Assembly: GCF_019449565.1 (NCBI RefSeq)
Contig: NZ_JAGRPM010000040.1
Coordinates: 1 to 64,000 of the forward strand
DNA length: 64,000 nt
Direction of reading: 5' to 3'
Origin: Rhodoblastus sp.
GTDB taxonomy: Bacteria > Pseudomonadota > Alphaproteobacteria > Rhizobiales > Beijerinckiaceae
Shown here: positions 8,992-18,640 of the stretch, one piece after another
Numbering within the stretch: the stretch's first letter is position 1
Layout: the number at the start of each line of letters is the position of its first letter
Position numbers and translations under genes: made by a program
Notes under the pieces: model-generated
The model's database searches: none
What the model was told of the DNA's origin: nothing
The model's input: the letters and a program-made list of their open reading frames with translations, nothing else

Positions 8992-9720
8992 ATGTCCCTA
9001 GCCTTACGGACCCTGCCTGCCGCGCTTTCCTGCGCGCTCGCGCTTTCCTGCGCGCGGGCGGAGGATCGCATCGGCGCGACGGCCCTCGCCAATAATGATG
9101 TCGCCCAAATCAGCGCGGGCGCGGTCCAGCCTCTTCGCGTCAACGATTCCGTCTTCCGCGACGAGACTGTGCGCACCGGCCAGGACAGTTCGGCGAAATT
9201 CGTGTTCGTTGACGCCACCAATCTGGCGCTGGGCCCCGTTTCCACGGTCAAGCTCGACCGTTTCGTCTTCAACGACCAGACCAGCTATTCCCAGGCGGCG
9301 GTGAATCTGGCCAAGGGCGCGTTCCGTTTCAGCTCCGGCAATTCGCCCAAGGACTCCTATGAGATCCGCACTGGAAACGCGACAATCGGGGTGCGCGGCA
9401 CGGTGCTCGACATCCATGCCCGGCCCGGACGCACGGTTGTCACGCTCGTCGAGGGCGGCGCTGCAGTCTGTCCGCGCGCTTATTTTGACGGCGACCCGCG
9501 CCGACTCAACGCGCGTCAATTGAAGACCTATCATTGCGGCGAACTGGTTCGCCCCGGCGACACCATTGTTGTCACCTCGGCCGGAGCCCAGCCAAGTCAG
9601 AAGCCATTTTCCTTCGCCGACGCCGCCTGTGGCCCGGACCCCGCGCTTTGCCGCCGTGACCGTTACGCCGGACTCAGCGCGCCTGGGGCCACGCCGGCCG
9701 GCCGGCTCTGCGGACGCTGA
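8992..9720 (+). CDS. FecR-domain periplasmic protein
   Basis: 242 residues with an N-terminal Sec signal (ALRTLPAALSCALALSCARA) and a FecR domain: VNDSVFRDETVRTGQDSSAK, then LGPVSTVKLDRFVF, then GNATIGVRGTVLDI. FecR domains of this stand-alone kind occur next to CHASE2 cyclases and are thought to act in the periplasm, possibly as ligands or sensors for them; their biochemical role is not settled. The start is the ATG at 8992, with CAGGA at suitable distance. The same gene pairing recurs at 50-52.7 kb in this window. Confidence 0.8.
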   Translation: MSLALRTLPAALSCALALSCARAEDRIGATALANNDVAQISAGAVQPLRVNDSVFRDETVRTGQDSSAKFVFVDATNLALGPVSTVKLDRFVFNDQTSYSQAAVNLAKGAFRFSSGNSPKDSYEIRTGNATIGVRGTVLDIHARPGRTVVTLVEGGAAVCPRAYFDGDPRRLNARQLKTYHCGELVRPGDTIVVTSAGAQPSQKPFSFADAACGPDPALCRRDRYAGLSAPGATPAGRLCGR

Positions 9721-9763
9721 TCAGGCGGACCGCCGTCCATAGGCTTTTGTCAAAGCGCATTTG

Positions 9764-12700
9764 TCAAAAAGAATAGCGCAGATCGACGCCGCCGTGGATC
9801 GTCACGCCCACCGGCTCAGCGCCGAGCGTTCCATCCGCAAAAACATCCGCCACAAGCCCTTGTGCGACACGATAGCCCAGCCGTAGCCCATATTCGGCCC
9901 AGGTATAGTCATTGCCCCTGGTCTGGATATTGCTGTAGCCGAGGATCGAGCCGCGCAGGCCGCTCTGCGATCCGAAGGATTGCGCCAAGGCGAGGTTGAC
10001 CTGGCTTTCGACATTGGGAACGAAAAGATGCGTCCATTGCGCGCCGAAGCGCGCGACATTGATTGCGTCCATTCCCGGCAAGATCGTCGCCGGCGAGCTG
10101 TTGTTGAGGCTGGTTTCGACAAAGCCGCCGGCGTTCTGCCACACGCGCGACAGGCCGCCATAGACCGAGCCTTCGTCGACCGGCGACCAGCGCGTGACCC
10201 AGCCGGCCTTGCCGAATATGTCATAGGAGTCGGCATTGGACGCGCCCCGGCCCTGGCGTAGGGCGACGCCATCGAAATAGCCGCGCCTGTAGTTGACATT
10301 CTGCCAGGGAGAGGCGGCGGCGCCGATTTCGGCGAAGGGCCGCGACGCGCCCCATTCGGTCTTGTCGTAGCGAAGAGCGGCGAGGAAGATCGGCGAACTG
10401 GTCACTTCGACTTCGCCGCTGTGATATTGAGCAAAGGCCGCGCCGCCAAGCAATGCAAGATCGTCGTTGATCGCGTAGCGGCCATGCACGCCGGCGCTGA
10501 GCGAGCCCACCGAGCCGAAGGCGCTGACGCAATTGGTGCAATTAATCTGTTCGTTAAAGCCGTCGAGAATGCTGGCGAGCACCTGATAGGTCACGAGGGC
10601 GCCAAAGCGGTCATTGGCCTGCGTCTGAAACGAATTCTGCGCCGCCTGCCGGGTCAGGCCATTGAAGGCCAGATAGACGTCGTTGGAATCATAGGCCAAC
10701 ACGGGCAGAAGCGAGCCCAGGCCAGAAACTGTCAGGCCGGAGAAGGCGCCCGTCACACCGCCCGCCGCGGTGAGGATCGTGTAGCGCGAACCGATGGTCG
10801 GCGCGCCTCCGCTCCAGAGCGCCGCGACCGTTCCGCCGACGCTTGCTGAACCGGTCGTCGCAAGCAGGCTCGATCCGGCGGGCGAGAAGGCGACTGAAAA
10901 GATCGAACCCGGCGCTAAGGATACGTTGCCAGTCGCATGCAGCGTTCCAAAAGGCTGCGCCGCATTGCCCGGCGCCAGGACGCCCCCCGCAAGGACATCG
11001 ATCGCGCCGACCGCGCCGACGCCGCCCAGGGTCGCGCCGGCATAGACCGTGGCCGGAGAGACGATAGAGCCGTCGACCTCGAGCAAGCCCTGCGAGACCA
11101 AGGTCGCGCCGGTATAGGTGCTCGCGCCGGTCAGGATCAGCGCCCCCGAGCCGATCTTCGTCAAGCTGCTGGCGCCGGAAATGCTGTTGGAGAAGGTGAT
11201 CGCGCCAGCGCCGGTATCGATGGTCGGATCGGTCACGCCCGTGAAATGGATCGGATTGGCGAGCGTCATGCTGGCGACGGAAAAGGCCAAGGTCGTTCCG
11301 TCGTCCATCGAAACCGGACCGCTGCCGAGCGCCGTGGCGGAACCGACGACAATCTTGCCGCCAAGCAGATTGACGCCGCCCGAAAAACTATTCGCGCCGT
11401 TCAGGGCTAGCGTTCCGGCGCCCTGTTTGGTCAGGATCAGCCGGCCCGCCCCATCGGTCAGCAGTCCGTCAAAAGCAAAGGACGCTCCGGTTCCGCCGAC
11501 AATCAGCTGCGATGCGATGCGCCCTCCCCCCGAAATCGTTCCCGCGCCGCCGATTGCCGCGAGCGTTAACGCGTGGCCGACAAGATTCAAGAACGCGCCG
11601 CTGTCAACAGTGACGGTCGTCAGTCGGTTAAGCGCATTGTCGACGCCCATCGCCAGCGTCCCGGCCCGAACTTCCGTGCCGCCTCCATAGGTCGCGACGG
11701 CGTTGAGGGTCAGCGTTCCGGCGCCGTCCTTGACCAGCGACCCGGTCGCCGCGCCATCAACGAGCGCCGAACCGATCGAGCCGTTGAAACCATTGGTGTC
11801 TATGATTCCCTGCCCGTTGAGCGAGAAGGACGTCGGCGAGATCGTGAGGCCCCCGGCCATGAGCAGCAATCGCGCGTCGTTTTCGAGACCGAAGCTTCCA
11901 GCGCTCGCAGCAGTCGCGTCGTTGATCGCCAAAGTTCCCGAAGAAACCAGCGTGCCGCCCGTATAAGTCTTGGCGCCATTGAGATAAAGCGTCCCCAGGC
12001 CGCTCATACGCAGGCCGCCGGCGCCCGTAACGTCGCTGTTGACGGTCAGGGTCGTGCCCGCATCGGGCGAGAAATTGCCATAGCCGCAGCTTCCAGGCGC
12101 GGCGCAGCCGAGCGAGAAAACGCCGCCGAAGCCGCCGTTGATGTCGGCGACGGAGCGCAGCGTCGCCCCGGGCGCAAGGGTCGCCAATGTCGCTACGGAC
12201 GGCGCGCCGAGATCCTGGGCGACGGAAATGACGACCGCCCCCTGCTGGATCTGGACGCCGCCGCCGAACAGATTTCCTGCCGCGGAATCAAGATAAAGCG
12301 ATCCGGCCCCAGTCTTGATCAGCCCGCCGTCGGAGGCGAGCGGGCTGCTCGGCGGCTGATAGCCGAGGATGTTCGATGCGATGTGGATGTCGCCGCCACT
12401 GGTGTCGACCGTCGCAGCCGCCTTGGAGGCGAGGCCGATGAGCATCTGGTTGACGATCGTGACCGGCGCGCCGCCGGTCGAGGCGAGAATGGCGTTGCTG
12501 ACGGCGACAGTCCCGCCGCCGAGGGTGGCACCGCTGTTGATCGCCAGCGTTCCACCGGTGACTGCAGTCGTGATCGGAACTGCGCCCGGAAAAGGGAAGC
12601 CGGTGTCGCCGGTCTGCGTTGCCGTCCCGGTCAAGGTTAGCGCGCCCGGGCCGACCTTGATGACCCCGAAAGAACTTAGGCCGTCGGCCATGGTTCCCGC

Positions 12701-12916
12701 GAAGGTCGAGCTGCCGCCATTGATCCCGATGGTCAGGATCGAAGGCAGACGACCGCTATTGGTGACGCTCGTAAAACCATTGAGCGTGTCGACGGAAAGA
12801 TTGGCGCCGGCGAGATCGAGCGTTTGCGCGGCGGCCGGCCCGAAATTGGCAACGGCGACGCCTGCGGCGGCGAAGGCGGCCCGCAGGACGAAAGAATGGA
12901 TATGGCGCCTGTGCAT
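9764..12916 (-). CDS. Autotransporter (type V secretion) adhesin-like protein
   Basis: About 1050 residues. The start at 12916 opens a signal peptide (HSFVLRAAFAAAGVAVANFG) ending in AAAQ; an upstream ATG at 13003 would only add 29 residues before it. The passenger is built of autotransporter-associated beta-strand repeats, seen as LVKDGAGTLTLNA, LTKQGAGTLALNGANSFSGG and LTKIGSGALILTGASTYTGA, predicting a beta-helix. The last 270 or so residues form the translocating beta-barrel and end in the typical aromatic GGVDLRYSF. Such proteins display or release the passenger at the cell surface, often for adhesion. No protease or lipase motif is visible in the passenger. It stands alone on its strand. 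Confidence 0.85.
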   Translation of the reverse strand: MHRRHIHSFVLRAAFAAAGVAVANFGPAAAQTLDLAGANLSVDTLNGFTSVTNSGRLPSILTIGINGGSSTFAGTMADGLSSFGVIKVGPGALTLTGTATQTGDTGFPFPGAVPITTAVTGGTLAINSGATLGGGTVAVSNAILASTGGAPVTIVNQMLIGLASKAAATVDTSGGDIHIASNILGYQPPSSPLASDGGLIKTGAGSLYLDSAAGNLFGGGVQIQQGAVVISVAQDLGAPSVATLATLAPGATLRSVADINGGFGGVFSLGCAAPGSCGYGNFSPDAGTTLTVNSDVTGAGGLRMSGLGTLYLNGAKTYTGGTLVSSGTLAINDATAASAGSFGLENDARLLLMAGGLTISPTSFSLNGQGIIDTNGFNGSIGSALVDGAATGSLVKDGAGTLTLNAVATYGGGTEVRAGTLAMGVDNALNRLTTVTVDSGAFLNLVGHALTLAAIGGAGTISGGGRIASQLIVGGTGASFAFDGLLTDGAGRLILTKQGAGTLALNGANSFSGGVNLLGGKIVVGSATALGSGPVSMDDGTTLAFSVASMTLANPIHFTGVTDPTIDTGAGAITFSNSISGASSLTKIGSGALILTGASTYTGATLVSQGLLEVDGSIVSPATVYAGATLGGVGAVGAIDVLAGGVLAPGNAAQPFGTLHATGNVSLAPGSIFSVAFSPAGSSLLATTGSASVGGTVAALWSGGAPTIGSRYTILTAAGGVTGAFSGLTVSGLGSLLPVLAYDSNDVYLAFNGLTRQAAQNSFQTQANDRFGALVTYQVLASILDGFNEQINCTNCVSAFGSVGSLSAGVHGRYAINDDLALLGGAAFAQYHSGEVEVTSSPIFLAALRYDKTEWGASRPFAEIGAAASPWQNVNYRRGYFDGVALRQGRGASNADSYDIFGKAGWVTRWSPVDEGSVYGGLSRVWQNAGGFVETSLNNSSPATILPGMDAINVARFGAQWTHLFVPNVESQVNLALAQSFGSQSGLRGSILGYSNIQTRGNDYTWAEYGLRLGYRVAQGLVADVFADGTLGAEPVGVTIHGGVDLRYSF

Positions 12917-13063
12917 CGGTCGGGCCGGCTCGTTGAAGGGGCTGGCGGGTTCCCGGCATGATTGCGCGAGCGTCCTGCGCTCCGTCAAGCCCATGCCTTG
13001 CAAGAGCTTGGGAAATAAAGCCTCTTCTCCGATTCGGCGCCTCCCTGTTGCCGGGGAAGCACA

Positions 13064-13468
13064 TCACCTATTTGCGGCGAGCAGCACAGCGAGGCCGAAA
13101 TCGGTAAGGTGATGGATCGCCTGATCGATGCCCAGCAACCACCAGAACCAGGCGTCCTGCCCGGTCAGGCGAAAAGTCGCAACGCAATAGCCCTTGGCGC
13201 GGTCGACGCCCAGATGAATGCCGAAATCGACCAGTCCGAGGAACCAGAATTGCGGCGCCAGCACGAGAAGCCCAAGCGTCGTCACAACGCCATGGATGGC
13301 GCAATGGACCAGCAGCGGCATAGCCCAGCCTTTCGGCGCGTCCTTGCCGAGCGCCATCCAGCGGGTCTGCAACAGGAAATCGCACAAAATATGCTTGCCG
13401 GTCAGGACCAGCATCCAAAAGACGAGCGCGCCGAGAGGAATCGACAGGTCAGCCGAAAATGTCGTCAT
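13064..13468 (-). CDS. DUF3307-like small membrane protein
   Basis: About 134 residues with several hydrophobic segments and the DUF3307 pattern: LTGKHILCDFLLQTRWMALGK followed by LLVHCAIHG, a His-rich membrane signature of unknown function. The start at 13468 (MTTFSADLS) begins just before the conserved part and has GAGAG upstream; ATGs at 13540 and GTG/ATG at 13588 are possible alternatives. It lies upstream of the autotransporter on the same strand but is separated from it. No role can be inferred. Confidence 0.6.
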   Translation of the reverse strand: MTTFSADLSIPLGALVFWMLVLTGKHILCDFLLQTRWMALGKDAPKGWAMPLLVHCAIHGVVTTLGLLVLAPQFWFLGLVDFGIHLGVDRAKGYCVATFRLTGQDAWFWWLLGIDQAIHHLTDFGLAVLLAANR

Positions 13469-13761
13469 GCTCTCGTCAGGATTGGCGTTGAGGAACGTCG
13501 CCACGCGTTCCGTCGGCGACGCGCTTGAACGAGATAGCATGAAGACCAAAGGCCCTTCAATCGCCGATGCTTTATCCCCCTGCCCCAAGGCGATACCGCG
13601 CTGGCGAGGACAAATTGGTGAGCGACGGCGTCATTCCCTGACTCGCTTCGCGACGTGGTCCCTACATTGCTGCAAGGGCTGATCCTTGGGCGCCGCGCCG
13701 CGCGGGATCCAAGTCATCGCTTCGGGCAGGCCCAAGGAATCGCCCAGCGAACATCGGGCGA

Positions 13762-14406
13762 TCAATTCCGCAGTTGCGCTGCATTTTTGCTGGCGGCGGT
13801 CACCGCCGCCCAGTCGCGCGCTGCGATCGTTTCAGGCTTGAGCATCCATGAACCGCCGACGCAAATGACGTTGGGAAGCGCAAGATAGCTCGGCGCGCTT
13901 TCAAGCGTCACGCCTCCCGTCGGACAAAACTGCAATTGCGGCAAGGGCGAGGCCAGCGCCTTCAGATAGGGCGCCCCGCCGGCTGGCTCGGCGGGAAAGA
14001 ATTTGGCGAAGCGATAGCCGCGTTCGATGAGCGCCATGGCCTGGGAAGCATTCGCAACGCCAGGCAATAGCGGCGCCCCTAATGAGGCCGCGGCGTCCAG
14101 CAGGGCTTCCGTCGCCCCCGGCGACACCGCAAAGCGCGCGCCAGCTTCCTGCGCAGCCGCGAGTTGACGCGGGTTGAGCACCGTGCCGACGCCGACCACC
14201 GCGCCTTCGACTTCGGCTGCAATGATTCGGATCGCTTCCAGCGCCACTTCAGTCCGCAGCGTCACTTCGATGACGGACAAGCCGCCAGCCACCATGGCGC
14301 GCGCCAAGGGCGCCGCGTCGGCCAGCTTTTCAATCACGACGACCGGAACGACCGGCGCGCGGCGCAGAATGTCTTCGAGTCCGTCTTGCGGCAGTTGCGT
14401 GGTCAT
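13762..14406 (-). CDS. eda: 2-dehydro-3-deoxy-6-phosphogluconate (KDPG) aldolase
   Basis: Cleaves KDPG to pyruvate and glyceraldehyde 3-phosphate, the last Entner-Doudoroff step. 214 residues, the usual size. The visible family motifs are [23 protein letters not shown], and the Schiff-base lysine in [11 protein letters not shown] followed by FCPTGGV. The start is the ATG at 14406, which overlaps the edd stop as ATGA, so the two are translationally coupled. It is the last gene of the zwf-pgl-edd-eda run. Confidence 0.95.
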   Translation of the reverse strand: MTTQLPQDGLEDILRRAPVVPVVVIEKLADAAPLARAMVAGGLSVIEVTLRTEVALEAIRIIAAEVEGAVVGVGTVLNPRQLAAAQEAGARFAVSPGATEALLDAAASLGAPLLPGVANASQAMALIERGYRFAKFFPAEPAGGAPYLKALASPLPQLQFCPTGGVTLESAPSYLALPNVICVGGSWMLKPETIAARDWAAVTAASKNAAQLRN

Positions 14407-16235
14407 GCGGTCGCTCCTGAAAAAATGCTGGCGCCCCGGTCGGCGGGCCCGACGGACGCCCGAAACTGGGCAAAGAGTTCGCGGCCCACGCCGACATGCG
14501 AGGCGGATAGATCTTCGGTCGCGAGCGGACGCGCCGCCCATTCCTCGGCGGGAACCAGAACCGTCAGCGTTCCCGCGACTGCATCGAGCCGAATGAGGTC
14601 GCCATCCCGGACTTTGGCGATGGATCCGCCGTCCAGAGCTTCCGGCGTGAGATGGATCGCCGCGGGCACTTTGCCCGAAGCGCCCGACATCCGGCCGTCG
14701 GTCACGAGCGCGACCTTGAAGCCGCGATCCTGCAGCACGCCGAGCGGCGGCGTCAGCTTGTGCAATTCGGGCATGCCGATCGCGCGCGGCCCCTGAAATC
14801 GGATGACGGCGATGAAGTCGCGCTCGAGTTCCCCAGCCTTGAAGGCCGCCTGCAGCGCTTCCTGCGAATGAAACACCAGCGCCGGCGCCTCGACGACATG
14901 CCGTTCCGGCGCGACCGCGGAGATTTTGATCACCGCCCTGCCGAGATCGCCTTCGAGGATGCGCAAACCGCCCGTGGCGCTGAAGGGCGTCTGCACGCCC
15001 CGCAATATCGTATCGTCCCCACTCGACGCCGGACCCTCGCGCCAGGCGACCTCGCCATCTTCGCCGAGGGTCGGCTCCTGGCTATAGGAGGCCAAAGTCC
15101 CCCCGAAAACAGTGGCGGCGTCCGCATGCAGCAGCCCGGCGCCCAGCAATTCGCGGATGACATAGACGGTGCCGCCCGCCGCATGAAACTGGTTCACGTC
15201 CGCCTGTCCGTTCGGATAGACCCGCGCCAGCAGCGGCGTGACTTCGGCGACCTGTTCGAAATCGCGCAGGTCCAGCGTCAGCCCCGCCGCCGCCGCCATG
15301 GCGACGAGATGGATCACGGCGTTGGTCGAGCCGCCGGTTGCGGCGAGGCCGGCCATCGCATTGACGACGGAGCGCTCGTCGATCATCTGGCCGACCGGCA
15401 GGAATTGCGCGCCCAACGCGCTATGGCCGATGACCTGCCGGACCGCGGCGCGGGTCAAGGCGTCGCGCAGAGGCGTATCCGGATTGACGAAGGACGAGCC
15501 GGGAAGATGCAGGCCCATGAATTCCATGAGCATCTCATTGGTGTTGGCCGTGCCGTAGAATGTGCAGGTGCCTGGCGCATGATAGGAGCGGGCCTCCACC
15601 TCCAGCAGCGCGGCCCGATCGACCTTGCCCTCGGCGAAGAGCTGGCGGACGCGGTTCTTCTCGGCGTTCGGAACGCCCGACGGCATCGGCCCCGACGGGA
15701 TGAAAATGGCCGGCAAATGTCCGAACGACAAAGCGCCGATCACGAGACCCGGAACGATCTTGTCGCAGATGCCAAGCAGCGCGACAGCGTCGAAGGTCTG
15801 GTGCGACATGGCGACGGCCACCGCAAGGGCGATGACATCGCGAGAGAACAGCGAGAGCTCCATGCCGGCCTCGCCTTGGGTGATCCCGTCGCACATGGCG
15901 GGGACGCCGCCTGCGACCTGGGCGGTCGCGCCAAAAACGCGCGCCGCTGACCGGATCAGTTCGGGATAACGCTCATAAGGCCTGTGGGCGGAGAGCATGT
16001 CGTTATAGGCGGTGACAATGCCCAGATTTGGCGTCGAACCCTTGCGCAGCGCCGCCTTGTCGTCGGCGGCGCAGGCGGCGAAGCCATGCGCCTGATTGGC
16101 GCAGCCCAGGCGCCGGCGCTGAGGCGCGGCTGACGCGGCGGCGGCGATCCGGTCGAGATAGCGCCTCCGCGCGTCCCTGCTGCGGCGGGCGATCGCCTCG
16201 GCGACCTCGCCAATTCTGTCGTTCAACATCGTCAT
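14403..16235 (-). CDS. edd: 6-phosphogluconate dehydratase
   Basis: Converts 6-phosphogluconate to KDPG. 610 residues, full length for the IlvD/Edd family. The [4Fe-4S] cysteines appear in the expected contexts ([20 protein letters not shown] and [12 protein letters not shown]), with the substrate-region motifs [10 protein letters not shown] and [10 protein letters not shown]. The start is the ATG at 16235 (MTMLNDRIG). It lies 39 bp downstream of pgl and overlaps eda by four bases. Confidence 0.96.
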   Translation of the reverse strand: MTMLNDRIGEVAEAIARRSRDARRRYLDRIAAAASAAPQRRRLGCANQAHGFAACAADDKAALRKGSTPNLGIVTAYNDMLSAHRPYERYPELIRSAARVFGATAQVAGGVPAMCDGITQGEAGMELSLFSRDVIALAVAVAMSHQTFDAVALLGICDKIVPGLVIGALSFGHLPAIFIPSGPMPSGVPNAEKNRVRQLFAEGKVDRAALLEVEARSYHAPGTCTFYGTANTNEMLMEFMGLHLPGSSFVNPDTPLRDALTRAAVRQVIGHSALGAQFLPVGQMIDERSVVNAMAGLAATGGSTNAVIHLVAMAAAAGLTLDLRDFEQVAEVTPLLARVYPNGQADVNQFHAAGGTVYVIRELLGAGLLHADAATVFGGTLASYSQEPTLGEDGEVAWREGPASSGDDTILRGVQTPFSATGGLRILEGDLGRAVIKISAVAPERHVVEAPALVFHSQEALQAAFKAGELERDFIAVIRFQGPRAIGMPELHKLTPPLGVLQDRGFKVALVTDGRMSGASGKVPAAIHLTPEALDGGSIAKVRDGDLIRLDAVAGTLTVLVPAEEWAARPLATEDLSASHVGVGRELFAQFRASVGPADRGASIFSGATA

Positions 16236-16274
16236 GATCTGTCCTCGATTTCTGATCGCCCCGCGTTAACAACG

Positions 16275-16994
16275 CTAAACGCGCCAGAACGTCTCCAGCG
16301 GTTCCCCGCGCAAAAAGGCCCGAATTGGCATGTCTTCGACCGGCCCCCGCTGCTCGGCCGCGTGCAAGGCGCGTAGCTTGGCCGCGCCTTCGATGTGCAG
16401 AAGGATCAGGCCCGCGTTCCGGAGCGTTGGAAAGGTGAGCGTAACGCGCGGCTCGACGGCCCCGGGCGCGCGAATGATCGCCACCTTCCGTTCGGTCGAA
16501 GGGTTCAAGGCTTCCGCCAGACCTTCGCCCTTCGGGAAGAATGAGGCTGTGTGGCCATCTTCGCCCATGCCAAGGACGACGACGGCCGGCGGAAGCGGCA
16601 ATGTTTCGATACGGGCGGCGACCTCGTCGATTCCGCCTTCGGGCGTTGGGCTCGCGTTGGTCAGTGGAATGAAGCGCGCCGCAGCCGCCGCATTGCGCAA
16701 GAGGCATTTGCGCACAAGCCGGGCGTTCGAGCGCTCGGACTTTTCATCGACCCAACGCTCGTCGACCAGCGTGACGTCGACCGCGCTCCAGTCGACCTTC
16801 TGCTCGGAGAGCGCTTCGAAAAAGCGAACCGCCGTCGCGCCACCGGACACGGCGAGCGCCGCGCGCGGGACCTCTCGCAAGCGCTCCGTCAAGGCGTTGG
16901 CGACGCGAGCAGCCAGCGCGGCGGCCAGCGTCTCGCTGGTCTCGAAAGTGCGAAGCGCGACCGCCGTTGGGGCTTTGGGCCGGGACTCGTTCAT
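16275..16994 (-). CDS. pgl: 6-phosphogluconolactonase
   Basis: Hydrolyses 6-phosphogluconolactone. 239 residues of the DevB/NagB-fold type, with ALAVSGGATAVRFF near the N-terminus, VTLVDERWVDEKSERSNARL in the middle and LGMGEDGHTASFFP further on. The start is the ATG at 16994, sharing ATGA with the zwf stop; the longer upstream frame is only the reverse reading of zwf. It lies between zwf and edd in the Entner-Doudoroff operon. Confidence 0.94.
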   Translation of the reverse strand: MNESRPKAPTAVALRTFETSETLAAALAARVANALTERLREVPRAALAVSGGATAVRFFEALSEQKVDWSAVDVTLVDERWVDEKSERSNARLVRKCLLRNAAAAARFIPLTNASPTPEGGIDEVAARIETLPLPPAVVVLGMGEDGHTASFFPKGEGLAEALNPSTERKVAIIRAPGAVEPRVTLTFPTLRNAGLILLHIEGAAKLRALHAAEQRGPVEDMPIRAFLRGEPLETFWRV

Positions 16995-18469
16995 TCGCCG
17001 TCCTCGACCCAGGTCCGGCCGTCGCGCTCGATCAGGGCGACAGAGGCCGACGGACCCCAACTGCCCGCGACATAGGGGCGGGGCGCCTCTTTCGAGTCCG
17101 CCCACGCCTGACGGATCGGATCGATGAACGCCCAGGCGGACTCGACTTCGTCACGCCGCATGAACAAGGTGGCGTTGCCCCGGATCACGTCCATCAGCAG
17201 CCGCTCATAGGCCTCAGGGGCATGAACGCCGAAGGCTTCGGCGAAGCTCATGTCGAGCGGCACGTGCTGAAGGCGGAAGCCGCCCGGTCCCGGCTCCTTG
17301 ATCATGAGCCAGAGCTTGATGCCTTCATCGGGCTGGAGCCGGATGACGAGCTTGGTCTGGTGAACCTTGCCCGCGCTCGGCGGAAACAAGGCGTGCGGAG
17401 CTTTGCGGAAGACCACGACGATTTCGGAAATCCGTTCGGGCAATCTCTTGCCGGTGCGCAAATAGAAAGGAACGCCCGCCCAGCGCCAGTTCTCGATTTC
17501 GAGTTTCAACGCGACGAAGGTCTCGGTGACGGTGTCGGGATCGCCGACTTCGTCGATATAGCCGCGCACGGCCTCGCCGAACGCCGCGCCCGCGCGATAT
17601 TGTCCGCGTACGGTCCGCTCGGAAGCGTTGCCCGCATCGACCTTCAGCAGCGACTGGAGCACCTTGCGCTTTTCATCGCGCACTGCATCTGCGGTCAGCG
17701 ACGCCGGAGGCTCCATGGCGACGAGACAGAGCAGTTGCAGGAGATGGTTCTGCACCATGTCGCGCAGCGCGCCGGACTTGTCGTAATAGCCCGCGCGGCT
17801 CTCGACGCCGATGCTTTCGGATACGGTGATCTGCACATGATCGATATGGCCGGAGTTCCAGAGCGGCTCGAACAGGGCGTTGGCGAAACGCAAGGCCATC
17901 AGATTCTGCACCGTCTCCTTGCCGAGATAATGATCGATTCGATAAATCTGGCTTTCCGCGAACACCGCGCCCAGGGCGTCGTTGATCGCGGCGGCCGAGG
18001 CGCCATCCTTGCCGATCGGCTTTTCGACGATCACGCGCGCGGCAGGCGTGATCAATTGATGCGATGAAAGCCGGTTCGCGATCTTGCCGAATAATTCGGG
18101 CGATGTGGCGAGATAGAAAGCCCGGACTCGCGCCGGATCGTCTCCCAGAATTGTCCCGAGATCGGCCCATCCAGCGTCGCCGCCCGCATCCACGGTGACG
18201 TAATCCAGCAAAGCGACGAAGGCTTCAAGCGCGTCGGAGTCCATGACGTGGGCCGGATCGAAGCGCTTCAGCGCGTCGGCGACGGCGAAGGCGAATTCCT
18301 CGCGGCTCATGCGCTGGCGCGACACGCCGACGATGCGTGTCCCCGGCGAAAGCTGGCCTTCAATATGGCGGCGGAACAAGGCCGGATAAAGTTTGCGATA
18401 GGACAGGTCCCCGGTCCCGCCGAAAACCACCAGATCGAACGGCTCGACTTGCAGAATTTGTGTGGTCAT
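16991..18469 (-). CDS. zwf: Glucose-6-phosphate 1-dehydrogenase
   Basis: Oxidises glucose 6-phosphate with NAD(P)+ to 6-phosphogluconolactone. About 492 residues, normal length. The Rossmann motif is VVFGGTGDLSYRKLYPAL near the N-terminus, and the active-site signature RIDHYLGKE is present. The ATG at 18469 (MTTQILQ) is preferred over a GTG nine codons upstream because it begins just before the conserved fold. First gene of the coupled zwf-pgl-edd-eda set, about 170 bp downstream of the porin gene with a strong stem-loop between. Confidence 0.95.
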   Translation of the reverse strand: MTTQILQVEPFDLVVFGGTGDLSYRKLYPALFRRHIEGQLSPGTRIVGVSRQRMSREEFAFAVADALKRFDPAHVMDSDALEAFVALLDYVTVDAGGDAGWADLGTILGDDPARVRAFYLATSPELFGKIANRLSSHQLITPAARVIVEKPIGKDGASAAAINDALGAVFAESQIYRIDHYLGKETVQNLMALRFANALFEPLWNSGHIDHVQITVSESIGVESRAGYYDKSGALRDMVQNHLLQLLCLVAMEPPASLTADAVRDEKRKVLQSLLKVDAGNASERTVRGQYRAGAAFGEAVRGYIDEVGDPDTVTETFVALKLEIENWRWAGVPFYLRTGKRLPERISEIVVVFRKAPHALFPPSAGKVHQTKLVIRLQPDEGIKLWLMIKEPGPGGFRLQHVPLDMSFAEAFGVHAPEAYERLLMDVIRGNATLFMRRDEVESAWAFIDPIRQAWADSKEAPRPYVAGSWGPSASVALIERDGRTWVEDGE

Positions 18470-18590
18470 TGCAGAGAAACCTGTCTCGTGTTTCACGGTG
18501 ATCGATCCGCATGTTCGTGTTCAGGCAGCGCCGGCGCGCTCAGGCGGTTCGGCGGCGTCGGGTGAAATTTTTTGCGTGAGCTTCGGGAGC

Positions 18591-18632
18591 GGCGCGGCTG
18601 AATGTCTTGACGACAGAATTTTCAGCCGCGCC
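18591..18632 (-). terminator. Stem-loop between porin gene and zwf
   Basis: A perfect 12-bp stem, GGCGCGGCTGAA (18591-18602) with TTCAGCCGCGCC (18621-18632), closes an 18-nt loop. On the minus strand it lies just after the porin stop but lacks a U-run, so partial termination, mRNA processing or 3'-end protection are all possible. It could set different expression for the porin and the zwf operon. Confidence 0.45.
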
Positions 18633-18640
18633 GGACCAAG

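Noticed and set aside
11573..12640. A 355-codon plus-strand frame opposite the autotransporter
   Set aside because: It mirrors the repeat structure of the passenger domain and has no domain signature or start signal.
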